Source of the DNA: Pezicula radicicola
Taxonomy: Eukaryota > Ascomycota > Leotiomycetes > Helotiales > Dermateaceae
Assembly: GCA_003008705.1 (NCBI GenBank)
Contig: PDUO01000045.1
Coordinates: 110,636 to 174,635 of the forward strand
Length of the DNA stretch: 64,000 nt
Direction of reading: 5' to 3'
Positions 34,501 to 45,702 of this stretch are shown here, piece after piece. Every line of letters begins with the position of its first letter. Position 1 is the first letter of the stretch. A program made the position numbers and the translations under genes. The notes below the pieces were generated by a model, which saw nothing but the letters and a program-made list of their open reading frames with translations, did not search any database and was not told the origin of the DNA.

Positions 34501-36120
34501 CTCGAGCTCGTCGATCCCAAGAATTGTTCCAAAACAGTTCGCCAGAAGCTATGGCTGGTTCTCATGAAAGGTGTCGCCAAGGGATAGTTGGACACCTGCC
34601 GGCTCTTACTTGAGAAAGGGGTTGATCCCAATCATTCACAGACTTGGGAGACCCAGACGGTCCTGTCCCACGCGTTTGAGTCTGGTAATTTAGACCTGAT
34701 CCAGCTGCTCTTAGAGTACAACACACCACTTGAAGCAAAAAACGAGCTCGGCAACACACCGCTCTACATCGCGGCAACCCGGGGGCTCACGTCGAGCGTC
34801 TCCTTCCTCCTAGAGAAAGGCCCGGATCTTGAATTCGCGCCTGAGGACTACGAGGACAACGGACTCACACCCCTGGCAATGGCAATCCGGGGCGGCCACG
34901 CGAGAGTGGCCCGGCTGCTGCTGGAGGCAGGCGCCAGGGTCAACTGCGTCACTCCCAGCGGGGACTCCCCTGAAGCTCGTTGACTCGAGTGCGACATTGC
35001 TCGAGTATAATCCAGATCTGACATTGGTTGATAGCAAGGGCAACACTGCTCTACATGTCTTCGCGATGCGATTAAAAGGCAACTTGGCACCTCTCAAACG
35101 CGTTGTCAATGCCGGCGCTGATGTCCAGGCTTTGAACAAGGCGCGGAAAACAGCACTTGGCATAGCCGCGGCTGAGGAGAACTTCAGTGTCATCACGTAT
35201 CTGGTCGCAAAGGGCGCCGACATCCATCCATCTACCAGCGATACTGGGGGCCCTCTGCACGAGTCTTGTCGACCCGCAGCCTTGCGGTCGTAAAGGTTCT
35301 CATTGATAGTGGTGCTAATCTCGACCTCCCCCACCACGTCTTCGGCACACCGCTAACCTGTATGTGCATGTCTGATTGAGAACGGTTGGACAAGATCAAG
35401 TATTTGGTTAAGGAGAAGGGAGCTAAGATGGATGTCACAGCGGGCTGGCATGGCCCCGTGCTGAACGAAGCGTGTCTGCGGTACGACATTGACGTTGTAA
35501 AGTATCTCGTCGACCATGGTGGAAAGTCCTTCCTGTCTCTGCCAGACCAGTTAGGCCGTCCTCCTCTCTTCTACGCTTGCTATCGACAATCCGGCGCGTT
35601 GGAAGCCGTCGAGTACTTGCTTTCTCAGGGTGCAGAGATCTCCACCATGGTGAAGGACAAGATGGGTAGAATCGCTCTTTACTGCGCGGTTCTTAGCGGC
35701 AGTATTGCTCTTGTCAAAAAGCTCATTGGGTTGGACAAAACTCTCGTGCACGAAAAGGACTATGATTACTGGACTCCGCTGCACTGGGCAACCAGGAACG
35801 CCTAGGTTCCGCAGCCTAATAGTGATACGTGGCGTCCTACTCCCGTTTCTCACGAGTACCTGATTGAGGTAATGGGTGTATTATTGGAAGAAGGGAGTCA
35901 AGACCTAGATGTGGTTGGATGTGCAGCTAGCCGGTTTTGGACACCACTCAAACTCGTGCAGTACCACGGAGTGTACAAGATTCTTGAAAAAAAAATTAAG
36001 TTCCGAAACCCCGAGAGATACAAAACCAGTAGATTCCGAGTTATACGAGTCGAAGGTTGCCCAGTCTCATTCGAAGTCGATATATTCCCTCTTGGAAGTA
36101 GTAACAGCATAGGATTCTAG
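31600..36120 (+). pseudogene. STAND gene 2: alpha/beta-hydrolase-like head, decayed NACHT, ankyrin repeats
   Basis: The head reads ISSIVTVHGLVQSRKLPWED at 31752-31811, then FISHDIGGVVLKS (about 32075-32112), where GHSxGG is usual, and LGFLGYPHR (about 32340). Short introns are likely, for example GTGAGT at 32114 and GTAAG at 32279. The NTPase region (32839-33468) lies in one frame. Its P-loop is lost (VASGSRNPSNPGSVLRLLEK), and the Walker B segment reads VIWVIQNLEECTDS rather than a DALDE form. A helical part includes SILAWTMNSFRPLTVWELEN (33840). A frameshift follows near 34070. Ankyrin repeats fill about 34250-35800, with clear units at NTPLYIAATRGLTSSVSFLL, GLTPLAMAIRGGHARVARLL, PLFYACYRQSG and GRIALYCAVLSGSIALVKKL. 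They are interrupted by TAG stops and frame changes near 34587, 34980, 35290 and 35805. Ends at TAG 36118. Confidence 0.75.
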
Positions 36121-36292
36121 AATGTTTACAACTTCAGCATTGAGAATATCTTCCTTGATCCTTTGACTAAGACAGCCATGCCGGCTAAAGACCCTAACCC
36201 TAAGTCTTTTTAGTTGTGCCTCTTTCTAAGAAGCACTCCTCCCCCTTTTCTCTCGTCTCTTCTCTCTCCCCATCTCTTTGCCCCTCTTCCTC

Positions 36293-37591
36293 TCAATCTC
36301 GTACAGTAACAATAAAAGGCTCCATATCACTAAACGGAGTATAGCTCTCATCAATGGTGCAATCCCTTGCAGCCAGCATATGCAACACAAAAATCACCAG
36401 ATTGAAATGATGGCCATGTCCATGTCCATGTCCATGGCTATCACCAGCCCAAGGAAAAGACCTAGTTTCTACAGCACCCATATGCGCATCTTGATCATCG
36501 TCCGAACCTTCGAAGCTAGGATCGCTATCATCTGGATCTGCGAGAGAAGAATCAGGTATCTCCTGCTGCACCTGGCCTCGTAGTTCGTCCTCCTCCTCGT
36601 CTTGGCGTGCATCCCCGCTAAGTGTAAAGCTCGGCAGCAGCGAAGAAGTAGGCTCAGTAGTACAACCAGTACTCTTCTTCTTCGCCTTCTTCGCTAGAGG
36701 CGACGAACTGAAGTCATACGAATTGCTAGGACCGGGGTTAGGACTACCAGGACTGGAAGACGTGACAGATGGAGTGAGAGAACGAGTGGGTGTGGGAGAG
36801 CAGAACACAGTAGTTTCCTCCTTAGTCCTCTTTCGTCGAGGTCGAGAAAGAGCCAAGGGCTGCTGCGAAGACGGTGGGTCCCTTGTCCGTCTAGCAACAA
36901 TGACCTCGATCGGAGTAACGATATAACAATATCGAGTATTAAAACACCTCGCATACCCGTCAACTTGTTCCATAGCACTCCTGCAACTCTTTCTCCAAGC
37001 GTCAGGCGAATATATCGCCGGAGAACTAACCGGGACCAAGCCTACACTACTGCTCGAGGCCAGTTCTCGTCGAGTAGGTTCTGTTCCCGAGAGATTCTTG
37101 GGGAATTCGAATTTTTTGGTGGCGAATTTACTGTCCCCTGGAACGACGCTTGTAAATAAACCACCGTCTTTCGTCTCAACAATGCCAGCCCAGTCTGGTC
37201 CAATGTTCTCATATGGTGCATAGGTTCCGACAAGCCAGAGGATAGGTCGTAGACCAGTAAGCTTCGCGGCAACCTTCAGAGCCGTATTCACAATGATGCA
37301 GTTGTATGAAATAAGAACCGAGTCGAAGTTACGTTCCGAATTGCGAATAAAGAGCTGGTCTTGTGGTGGCTTGGGGACTTGCGGGAGCTCCGACTCCTCA
37401 ATCGGGTAGTCGAGTAGATGTCCGAAGAGCCTCTCGATATTTTCCATGTTGAATTCCTCCCATCGGATAATATCATCTATAGGATTTCCGCTTCTTTCCG
37501 TCGTAACTGAGACACCAGCGCCTGGCTCCACCGCTGGCCATATTTTTGGGTTGGGCTTGTTGAGGTATTTCCGAAGACTCGTTTTGGCCAT
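36293..37591 (-). CDS. PD-(D/E)XK nuclease-like protein with disordered, His-rich C-terminus
   Basis: An intact 432-aa ORF, MAKTSLRKYLNKPNPKIWPA to PFIVTVRD. The N-terminal half has a helix with NSERNFDSVLISYNCIIVNT, then GPDWAGIVE and FTSVVPGDSKF. PD followed by a beta-strand and (D/E)xK (here D-S-K) fits the restriction-endonuclease-like fold. A later conserved-looking block is MEQVDGYARCFNTRYCYIVT. The C-terminal half is disordered and basic/Ser-rich (RPRRKRTKEE, LAKKAKKKS), then acidic, with a HGHGHGHGHH tract. It shows no sign of RIP-type stops, unlike its neighbours. Related fungal proteins often occur with kinase-like genes, as here with 38419-39913 on the same strand. Nuclease activity is inferred only. 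An upstream exon is possible but not needed. Confidence 0.6.
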   Translation of the reverse strand: MAKTSLRKYLNKPNPKIWPAVEPGAGVSVTTERSGNPIDDIIRWEEFNMENIERLFGHLLDYPIEESELPQVPKPPQDQLFIRNSERNFDSVLISYNCIIVNTALKVAAKLTGLRPILWLVGTYAPYENIGPDWAGIVETKDGGLFTSVVPGDSKFATKKFEFPKNLSGTEPTRRELASSSSVGLVPVSSPAIYSPDAWRKSCRSAMEQVDGYARCFNTRYCYIVTPIEVIVARRTRDPPSSQQPLALSRPRRKRTKEETTVFCSPTPTRSLTPSVTSSSPGSPNPGPSNSYDFSSSPLAKKAKKKSTGCTTEPTSSLLPSFTLSGDARQDEEEDELRGQVQQEIPDSSLADPDDSDPSFEGSDDDQDAHMGAVETRSFPWAGDSHGHGHGHGHHFNLVIFVLHMLAARDCTIDESYTPFSDMEPFIVTVRD

Positions 37592-38418
37592 GGCACACTA
37601 CTCGGGGTTAGGATAATTTGCAAAGCGGTTTGGATAGTGACACACTTGGCATACCTTTTAGCACCGGAATTGAGTTTTCAGTCCGTAGAATGAGTAGCTT
37701 GCGATTCTACAAACAAGATTAGAATAATTACTAGGATTTTTGGGCTCGAATCAGTGTTACTGTGTTCTTTGGGGCTGGATTCTGAGATGGGCAAAGCAAG
37801 CTGGTGTAATGAAATGGAGCAGAGGGAAAACCTGGGATGATCTCTGAATTGCAGCCATCTCTATTAGAGACCTACCAATCTTATAGAGCTGTATAGGGCC
37901 TTATGTTGCAACTGCTCTAAAGAAATTAGAGGCGAAAAAAGAGAATCTGCGAGATATTACTAGCGCTACTAGCATCTTCGTAGTTTGCATCTTGTTGTTG
38001 AACATGCCTTTATTAGCTATCTAAAACTCTCTTTGTATACTGAAGCCGCTTGCAGCTAGCAAGCCGACACTTAGTAGCGTATGTAACAAAGACAATAAAG
38101 AAGAAGCATACTGCCCACAGGTCAAGCAGTTAGCTGGACAAATAGCTGGACAAAGAAAAGGCCGACAAGTTCCATAAATTTCTAGTGATAAGACGCTAAT
38201 GAAACCTAAGAGCGGGCCGCTTCTACTGCTTTGTTGCTTTTTAACTTCAAGAACGACAATAGCTACTCGTCTGCCATTGCCGTGAAGCAGGCAGCGGCTG
38301 AATACACAAGTTTAATGAGCCAGGTGCTCCTATTAAGATGCTGCCTTGCTCTTAGCTGCAAACAAAGCTTTGTGGCTAGGAGAGAAGAACACCTTTTGGG
38401 TAGGTATTGTTATCTTGG
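37592..38418. other. Intergenic; short direct repeat
   Basis: No supported gene. AGCTGGACAAA occurs twice in a row at about 38131-38154. It separates two intact minus-strand genes and should hold the promoter of the PD-(D/E)XK gene and the 3' end of the kinase gene. Confidence 0.35.
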
Positions 38419-39913
38419 TCATGTGTATTGAGTGGATTGTAGGGAGCCGCCGTCTCCGGGCAAGAGTAGACGTGGAAGCTTTGTTACCGTGCCAGAATCA
38501 GTGCTATCGTGAGATCGCTTGATGTTGTTTCTGGGGTCTACAATCACTTCCTCCCAAGGAATCCTCACTTGCGCCTCCACATTTGACACTAGCTTATTCA
38601 ATCGTAGCGCCCAGGTCTTTATGCTGCGGGTATTCCACAGATTCCGAGAATCTCCGTCTCTCAAGAGAAGTACAGAATCAAGAAACAAATCCTTTGCCTG
38701 TTCTAGGTTACCCTGTTGGGCATACAGCAACGAAAGTTCACAGCGGCACGAAATTGTTGTAGAATGGGCTGGGCCAAGATGTCTCTGGAATCCAACCATC
38801 GCATTTTGAAAGGCTAGGATGCGGACAGGAGTATTGGATGTCTCCGACTGGAGAAGGCCTGCTTTGTAAAACTCCATGAAAGAGATGTGTTTGTCATCTT
38901 TCCATTTACTCTGCGAGAGGCTATGGTCGATCAGGCGGTGGATATCGTGGTGTCGATAGTAACGTTGTAAAATCTGGATTAGTGCAAGGCTGAGTGGTGG
39001 CGAAGGATATGAAATGCGTTGGAGAATATGATCGACAAGAGTAATAGCTTTTGACGAAGAGCTCGCTGTATTTAAGATGTGACAGAATTTATCCTCCACC
39101 TCGTTGTTGTACGGCAGACTCCAAGTAGAAATGATATCCAGTCCTTTCTTCACAGCCAAATCAGCTCTTGGCTCCTGAAACATGGTCTGCAGACATTCTT
39201 TGTCCTCCTTACATGCTCGTCTCCATACGTTGACTGGGGTTATGTCCTGAATCGTCGAGTGGCCCAGATCAATAAAGGCCCAGTCGCTTGTTGTTGTCGT
39301 TGTTGAGGATCCCCAAGACTCAGAGATGATGATGTTGTCGGCTTTGATATCGCCATGGCAGACGCGCATGTTGGTATGAAGGCTCTCTAAGGCCACCTTC
39401 AACTCAGATTCCAGCAAATCGAGGGAGCGGCTATTCAGACTGCCTAGGCGCGTATGCAGGGGAACACCATTGATGCGTTGCATGGCAAGACCAAAGTGGT
39501 ATGGAGTGACCGAGAGTCGTCGTCCTTTCCGGACATATGGGGGCATAGAACTTAGGACTGCTGGCGCGAGTTGAACGGGGCCATAACATCGAGGCAGGTG
39601 CTGGTGTTGACGTGAATGAGGGAGGGAGTTGAGGTGTTGATATGTGCGCAGTTCGTGCCGGAGCAGGTGCTTGTTGGCGCACTATGCGCATTTGAACTTG
39701 TTAGCAAGTGAATGGATAAATAAATGAATGGATAAATACATGAATACATAGGAAAACGATCTGTGAGGGGACACAACGTACAATCTTTACAACAAGAGAC
39801 TCTTGGTCTGCATTAATATCAAGAGTGCATTCATAGACAAAGGCTGTAGCGCCAGAGCCTAGAATCTTCCCAACTAAAGAAGGAGTAAGTAAGGGGATAC
39901 CTAATTGCGACAT
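38419..39913 (-). CDS. Protein kinase-like protein with C-terminal TPR region, two exons
   Basis: Start ATG 39913; exon 1 is 39913-39782, an intron of 100 bp spans 39781-39682 (GTACGT...ATAG), and exon 2 is 39681-38419, giving a predicted 464 aa. The glycine loop is GKILGSGATAFVYE, and the ATP-lysine is in LVVKI at the exon 1 end. Exon 2 starts CANKHLLRHELRTYQHLNS. The catalytic loop is VCHGDIKADNIIIS (HGD in place of HRD), with DWAFIDLGHS as the DFG-equivalent. After the kinase domain (to about residue 300) comes a TPR-type segment, LGPAHSTTISCRCELSLLYA then QQGNLEQAKDLFLDS, as in kinesin-light-chain-like repeats. A basic tail ends QSTQYT. The frame is open throughout. Function is probably phosphotransfer or signalling in the cytoplasm; the partner is unknown. 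Confidence 0.75.
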
Positions 39914-41194
39914 ATTGGGACATCAGGTTATTAATCATATCTATAGATTCATTCTATAACATTTAGAACAACGATAGACAACGTATTGTTATCGTTATCG
40001 TAGTGTATCTTCTTTATCGCGTCTTTCTAGTTTAGTCACGTGTATACAGAACGCTGTAGTGAGTGGTAGGCTTAAAACATAAAATTTCAAGAGTGTGAAG
40101 GACATTTTCTTTGGGTGATTAAAAGGTGTGTAGCTATTCAGAGGCTGATGCACTCCAGCCTTAAAGCTGTGGTGCTGAAGTATTCCAGACACTCCTGTAG
40201 CTAAAAAAGAGTTAAGGCCGACAAGAGTTTTGACCTCTGGCTGGACTGATGTTGTGGATCTGTTAGGGTCACTACGCCGATCAGTGATAGCACAAGTAGT
40301 CTCATGGTACAGAGAGATAATGGTTTGCGAAGAGGCAAGAGAGAGCCCCTAAACGCCGCAAGAAGGGTCCTCGGGGCCCCGAGGATTGAAGAGGTGGAAG
40401 AGAAGAGAAGAAGTCGACGATGAAGATATAAATGATGAAGAAGGTGGATGAAGGAAAACAGTATGAAGGAGAGATGGAGAAATACGACACGAAAAATCCA
40501 ATTTGTAGAGTCTACAAGAATACTTTTACACGCAAGATATTACAAGCAAGATACAAGAGGCCATCACCATCCACCAGTCTCTCCTCGAGCACTTCTACAG
40601 CCATGATTCTACTAGTATGATCCTATAGAACATCACTATCCACCAATCTCTCCTCGAGCAACACTTGTGCTAGAATTAGAGCTTATCAATTGTTACTCTC
40701 GGCGAGCTGCTATTAAAGCTAGACTTATTGATTTAGAATTATCGCTGTAATATACATAGGAGCGGATACAGAGGATTATCTCACAGCCACTTGTGATATA
40801 ACTATTGTAATAGGTACTACAAATGCATTATATTTTTTATTTTGTTTTGTTTTTTGCCGGATTCATCCTACTACATTCATTACCTGCAATGCTGTGAAAA
40901 CCCAACAAACAAGTAAAGAGAGCCAATAAATAATAATCCTAATAATGATAATGATGCCAGCAGTGATAGAGGAGAGACTATTGCAGTCGAAAAGGGTAAT
41001 TATAATACTGGGAATACTATCGATTGATACTGCCCGCTGTAAGATGAAGCCATCGATGAAGCGCCAGAGACCTCTCTTGTAAAACTCTCCTAGGATGTGA
41101 ATCAGATGTGACAGCTCAAGGCAATTGACCCAGTAATAAGAACTAATATGGGCTCTGAAATCGAATTATATGAGCACGGCAATGGGAACTAATA
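39914..41194. other. Intergenic with a diverged 30-bp direct repeat
   Basis: No supported gene. CATCACCATCCACCAGTCTC.. (40562-40591) recurs as CATCACTATCCACCAATCTC.. (40631-40660), and the differences are C-to-T and G-to-A. The rest is AT-rich. Confidence 0.4.
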
Positions 41195-41314
41195 TTTACC
41201 TACTTACTCTTCCTGTACCTTGCTGCGAAAGATGTTGTTAAAGGCAAGGGAAAACGTGGCCGGAAGCGTAAGAGGGCTGCGCTAGATGAAGGTGAGCCAC
41301 ACCCACAGCCAGAG

Positions 41315-41356
<42 letters not shown>

Positions 41357-41531
41357 GTGGCGCGTGCTGCGAAAGAGGTCAGAAAGAGTACGGGGAAACG
41401 TGCTCGGAAGCATAAGAGCATTGCTCTAGAGGCAGACCGGCCACGACCAGAGCCGGAGCCAATGCCAGTGTCAGAATTGGCTTGGATTATCCCCCCAGAA
41501 ACATGGAGTGCACCCGTTGCACGGATGTACT
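41195..41531 (+). mobile_element. Transposase C-terminal tail remnant, Glu-Pro repeat
   Basis: The plus frame reads LAAKDVVKGKGKRGRKRKRA, a PEPEPE repeat (41300-41355), then VARAAKEVRKSTGKRARKHK, a second short Pro/Glu run and ETWSAPVARMY before a TAG. A duplicated KGKGKRGRKRK/Glu-Pro unit ending in APVARM is the style of C-terminal tails of fungal pogo/Fot1-like transposases, recognised from memory. No catalytic part is attached. Confidence 0.45.
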
Positions 41532-41831
41532 AAAGTACAGGTTGTGGAGGACAACTCTGTATTGTTGCAAGAGGAGTAAGGAGTCATTGCTCTTTTATTC
41601 GGCTCGAATTAGATGTCTTGAGGCAGAATCGCGCATGCGCTTAATTACTTGCAATAGAGTTAGTCTTGGTAATATTCATGGCGCAGTAGAAGTAGTAATG
41701 GATCATCTCGTACCAACTGTCAATGAGTAACTCTTTTGTATGCGTCTCAGAGCAGGCTTGGGCTCCTTCATTTCTCTCATCTCCCAATGCGTCTTGACTC
41801 TCCACTCCCTCGCCAGCTTGCCACCTCCTAC
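41532..41831. other. No supported gene
   Basis: Short ORFs only; a likely 3' flank of the membrane-protein gene on the minus strand. Confidence 0.35.
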
Positions 41832-42969
41832 TCATGTATGTCTATACATCTGTGTCCTCCCTTCATATGTCCTCAATGGCGTCTCCTCGTCAATTCTTCC
41901 TTCTACACCCTCGCCTTCTACAGCTTCCCCTCCGGCCTCAACATCGCCCACTGTCCCTCCTCGACAATCTATTGCTCTCCACATCGCCTCTCTGTGCAAC
42001 CTCATCGCTTGCCTGTATCTCCAGTATATCCCCGGGAGAAACGTCTTAAAGAGCCAATGCCCAATTGGTAGAAGTAAAGTAGCACTCCAAATTAGTATCG
42101 GCATAGTAACCTGGAGGCTTACTAACACATTCTGCCAGTCGAGGGACCAGTCGAGGGACACCAGACCTGCGATGATGAAGTACGAGTAGCCGTCAACAAG
42201 GTCGATGTCTTCCGTGTGCAGGGAGTTAAACGTGAATATGCCGAACAAGAAGGAGATGAAGGAGAGGACGAATAAGGCTGTGCTGGGACAGAGCACGCTG
42301 TAGGGTGTTATTGCCTGTATTCGCGACTATTAGTATGCTCTTCTGATCTGTAGGGTAATGTGAAGTGGGACAGAGAAGAAGTAGGGGAAGAGCTTACAAT
42401 CAACACAGCATCAAGATCTTCAAAGCCTTCACGTACGCCAGTCTTGCAGATATGTGGTGTTGTCAAATTTGCATCGCTGAACGGGGTTCGCAGGGCAACT
42501 GCTCTGGGTATTGATGCGGAGGTGGGGTCATAATATGAGATTGCAATCGCGCAGTAGAAGGTTACGATGGCGATGGTGATTTGGCAGAGGAAGGTATAGA
42601 CTCGAAGATGTCTTTCTTGAAAAGCGGTAATGACTTGGCTGTCAGCTTAAATTGGATGTCAGCCCAAAAAGGCTGAACTTATCCACACAACAACAAGATG
42701 ACGAGCACGATCTTACTCTTCCATCGAAGCTGCTCGCGGGCATACTCAGCGATGATGCTGCTTGTACCCGCACAGCTCTGAGTCTCATCTAGCGCATGGT
42801 ATCCGGATTGCCTCGATTTCACGGACAGTATATCGACTTTGTTCCCAGATCTTACGAAGAAGAGGTATAGGAGAAAGACATAGAGCCGAGGTCCCGCTCC
42901 CTCAGACTTGTATATTATTCTTTGTACCTTACATAGTATATTAAGGTCACATTCAGAGGTATACTTCAA
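41832..42969 (-). CDS. Multi-spanning integral membrane protein, three exons
   Basis: The exon chain is consistent in phase. The first exon runs to 42689 and includes RLYVFLLYLFFV and SKIVLVILL. An intron spans 42688-42639 (GTGTGG..ACAG). Exon 42638-42398 has VYTFLCQITIAIVTFYCAIA and TTPHICKTGVREGFEDLDAV. An intron spans 42397-42315 (GTAAGC, branch TACTAAT, ACAG). Exon 42314-41832 has TALFVLSFISFLFGIFTF and VSLQVTMPILIWSATLLLPI, then a charged tail with EETPLRTYEGRTQMYRHT. About four or five membrane helices. The start is uncertain; Met 42969 is the first in frame. The family was not recognised but resembles small fungal multi-pass proteins of unknown role. It shows no RIP-type stops. Confidence 0.55.
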
Positions 42970-43020
42970 TCAGCTCAGACAAGCAGCTTTGTTGCCAAAT
43001 CAGCCCGAAGACAACACCTC

Positions 43021-43995
43021 ATGAACCTCTGCCTCTATATCGATTTAGACCTTATAAAGCTCTTAGATGATATAGTCACCGAGCTCATTATTGAGTACCA
43101 GGAGAATCCGACGACAGACATTCCACAATAGCAGATACTACACATCAAGAAAAGACCAGATATTGAAACTGAGTACTCCCCTATTATCGATCATCTTTGT
43201 GTACTCGTACGAGAAGACCCGTTCCGTGTACGGTTTCCAATATACGATACTAGCGTCGGTTCTGTTCCTACGAAAGAGGTATCGGAAATCACCAAGACAG
43301 AGGAGCTTGGTATGGGCGTATACAAGGCATATATCATTGGAGATGAGACTACATATGTATACAAGGAAGTGGATCGGCCACTGTATGAGCCGAGAGATAG
43401 CGAGACGCTGGAACAAGAGCTGCGCAACTTGATATTGTTGCGTGGCGTTGATGGTGTTGTACAGCTCGTTGCTGCTGTTGTATCCAGAAATCCGTACCAA
43501 ACTATGGGCATCAACGGCAGTGATGGTTAGACTATCTTACATAGGATTCTACTTGAATATCACTCGAACGGCACGCTGTAAAGCTTTTTGCAGTCGCCCA
43601 AGGAGGACTTGCCCTGGCACCAATAGGCTATTCAGATCACTAGTGCACTTAGCCGGCTTTATAAACTCGGTATAACCTATATGGATTTGAAACCTACAAA
43701 CATCGTACTCAGCAGCATAGCTATAAAAGCCATTCTCATCGATGTCAGCGGTGCTGGAGGTACCAGTCGAGATTGGTTTTCACCCGAGATGAGAACATTG
43801 TCAGAACCACTGTCTGAAGATCTGAACTCTCGTATACAAAACGACATTTGGGCGCTGGGGAAAATAGTTTCAGTGGTAGCTAACGCTACAAGTGATAAGA
43901 CAGTACAACGAATTTTGACGCGGCTTTCACAACTTGCTACTACAGAGCTTCCTCCGCGGATTTCTCTTCAAGATGCGCTTTCACTGCTCTCCTAG
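43021..43995 (+). pseudogene. Protein kinase-like gene killed by four point-mutation stops
   Basis: A single continuous frame of 325 codons, MNLCLYIDLDLIKLLDDI to LQDALSLLS, with only four stops: TAG after TDIPQ, TAG after INGSDG, TAA after SNGTL, and TAG after LPWHQ. Kinase features are TYVYKEVDRPLYEP (ATP-lysine region) and TYMDLKPTNIVLSS (catalytic loop, where HxD is usual), followed by AILIDVSGAGGTSRDW, in which the DFG-like motif is DVS, and SPEM (APE-like). RIQNDIWALGKIV fits helix F. TAA at SNGTL*SFL and TAG at HQ*AIQ are single C-to-T changes from expected Gln and Trp codons. No indels, so inactivation is recent. Confidence 0.8.
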
Positions 43996-44550
43996 ACCTG
44001 ACCAAACTATCTTAAGAGAACTCAGACCAGTTAACACCATTTGCATCTAAGCTGTACCAGTCAAGTCCAAAGCCCTCACCTTCAATTACGGTACTATTTC
44101 ACCATTCCAGAGGACTAGACTCAGTTCTACTACGGTGTCAAGCCCAGCGTCAGTTAATGTCTCGGACGATGAAGTGTCTTTGCAAACACGAGGACGAAGA
44201 CCTCGTGTTAGAGGTGCCGCCAAAGACTTGTTGGCCAATTTCGCCGTCTGTACGATGTTGTCAGATCTTACACGGCTTACTATACTTGCCAATAGACTTG
44301 ATTTTACAGCGGTTTAGCAAGGGAGCCGCGTATAAGAATCCGGGGAAGGTGAATAGATGTTACTGGATTTCCCCTCTGAGTTCGTTCTAGCCTAGTACTC
44401 TGTCTTAGTACCTAGGAACATCTCCTTCATTAGTAAATGAAATTTGGAATATAGACTACTAAATGCTTTCCTACGAAGACTATCTCGCCCATCCTGTGTA
44501 TAAAGTTGTTTATTTAGTTCAGGAGAATTTACCTAGGCTGGCGGTGTCTT
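43996..44550. other. Intergenic; unassigned coding-like scraps
   Basis: A plus frame at 44157-44390 has a Cys-rich stretch (CKHEDEDLVLEVPPKTCW, PSVRCCQ) without recognisable domain. The minus frame over the same bases is also open. Too short to assign. Confidence 0.25.
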
Positions 44551-45699
44551 CTACTCTTCTTCATCTTCAGACCTACTATTGTTAGTATTGATTTCTGGAA
44601 GTGAAATATTACTCGCCCTTTGCTTAAAAGTGGATGGAGTTCTGGGTATATCCCTATTTATCGATGGTGCCTCGGGTTTGTTTGTTATAATAGTTAAATT
44701 AAATAAAGTTGCAATAGTAAAGTAGTAAATAGTAATGCCTACGAGTAAACCCAATAGTGTTATTACTAATCGTCTAGAATAAATTCATTAGCTCCTCTGT
44801 TGATGAACTTCTGATAGTATACTTACCTCTATTTGAAGTACATCAATTCCAGAGAGTTCCTATAAATATATATATATATATATTTAGCGCGTTCAAACCC
44901 TTCACGGAGATCCTTGATTACCTTAGACTTAATATTTCTCTCTAGGGTTTTCAGCTGAGACTTCCACAACTGTATAGTTTTATCTAAGATAAGGCTTGTC
45001 GACAGCTGATTTATATTTTACTGTGAAACGGGTTGAGGGGTACTAACTTTAGGATAAACTTTGATTCGTAGCACTACGAAGGGAAGGTCGTTGCAAAGTC
45101 CCTCCTTGAAATTGTTACCATTAGTATTGCGTAGCGATAGAATATAGGATTTGATTTGACCGATCATGTAAGGGATTAAGGGCGATTGAACGACGAGAAA
45201 GATGGTTCGAATAAGAATTAATATGGCCATGAAATACAGGTGCTTGGAGTATTATTCTACGATACAGAACCGTGAGGATGCATGCACTGGGCCAGGAACT
45301 GTTCCACGTCTATAGAAATGATATATCGTGACATTCGTCGCCCCTATCCAGGTCCATCTTCGCAGCAAGTCCCGCCAACATGTCGCAGGAAGGACCCAAA
45401 TACAGTCGTTGGCCGGAGGAATGGCGTAAGATAGTTTTGTTGCCATGCTAGGATGCATCGAAGCCTTTATGATCTTGCGGATCGAGACATCCTGCCTGAA
45501 CCCAAGGACCCAAGGCCAGTTGGATGTTACCCGACAGTAAACAAAGGCTGACCTCTGTGGACCGGGGACTGTGGTACAGGAACAGAAGGGGAAGTAAGCC
45601 GTGTTCCAAGGAGGAATTGGCTAGCATTTCGTAGTTGGGTGTCGCTAGGTTTTTTAGGTAATTATTTTTTAGCGGGGTCATGGGCTTGATTCGGGCCAT
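44551..45699 (-). other. Unresolved minus-strand ORFs, some with membrane-like segments
   Basis: Four consecutive minus ORFs (45699-45448, 45458-45252, 45230-45018, 44754-44551) show hydrophobic pieces such as AILILIRTIFLVVQS and LLVGITIYYFTIATLFN, but no recognisable family or convincing splice sites. They might be exons of one decayed membrane-protein gene. A (TA)n run lies at about 44868-44882. Confidence 0.25.
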
Positions 45700-45702
45700 A
45701 GG

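Noticed and set aside
34829..35337. Minus-strand 175-aa and other ORFs opposite the ankyrin region
   Set aside because: Antisense shadows; the plus strand shows clear ankyrin units.
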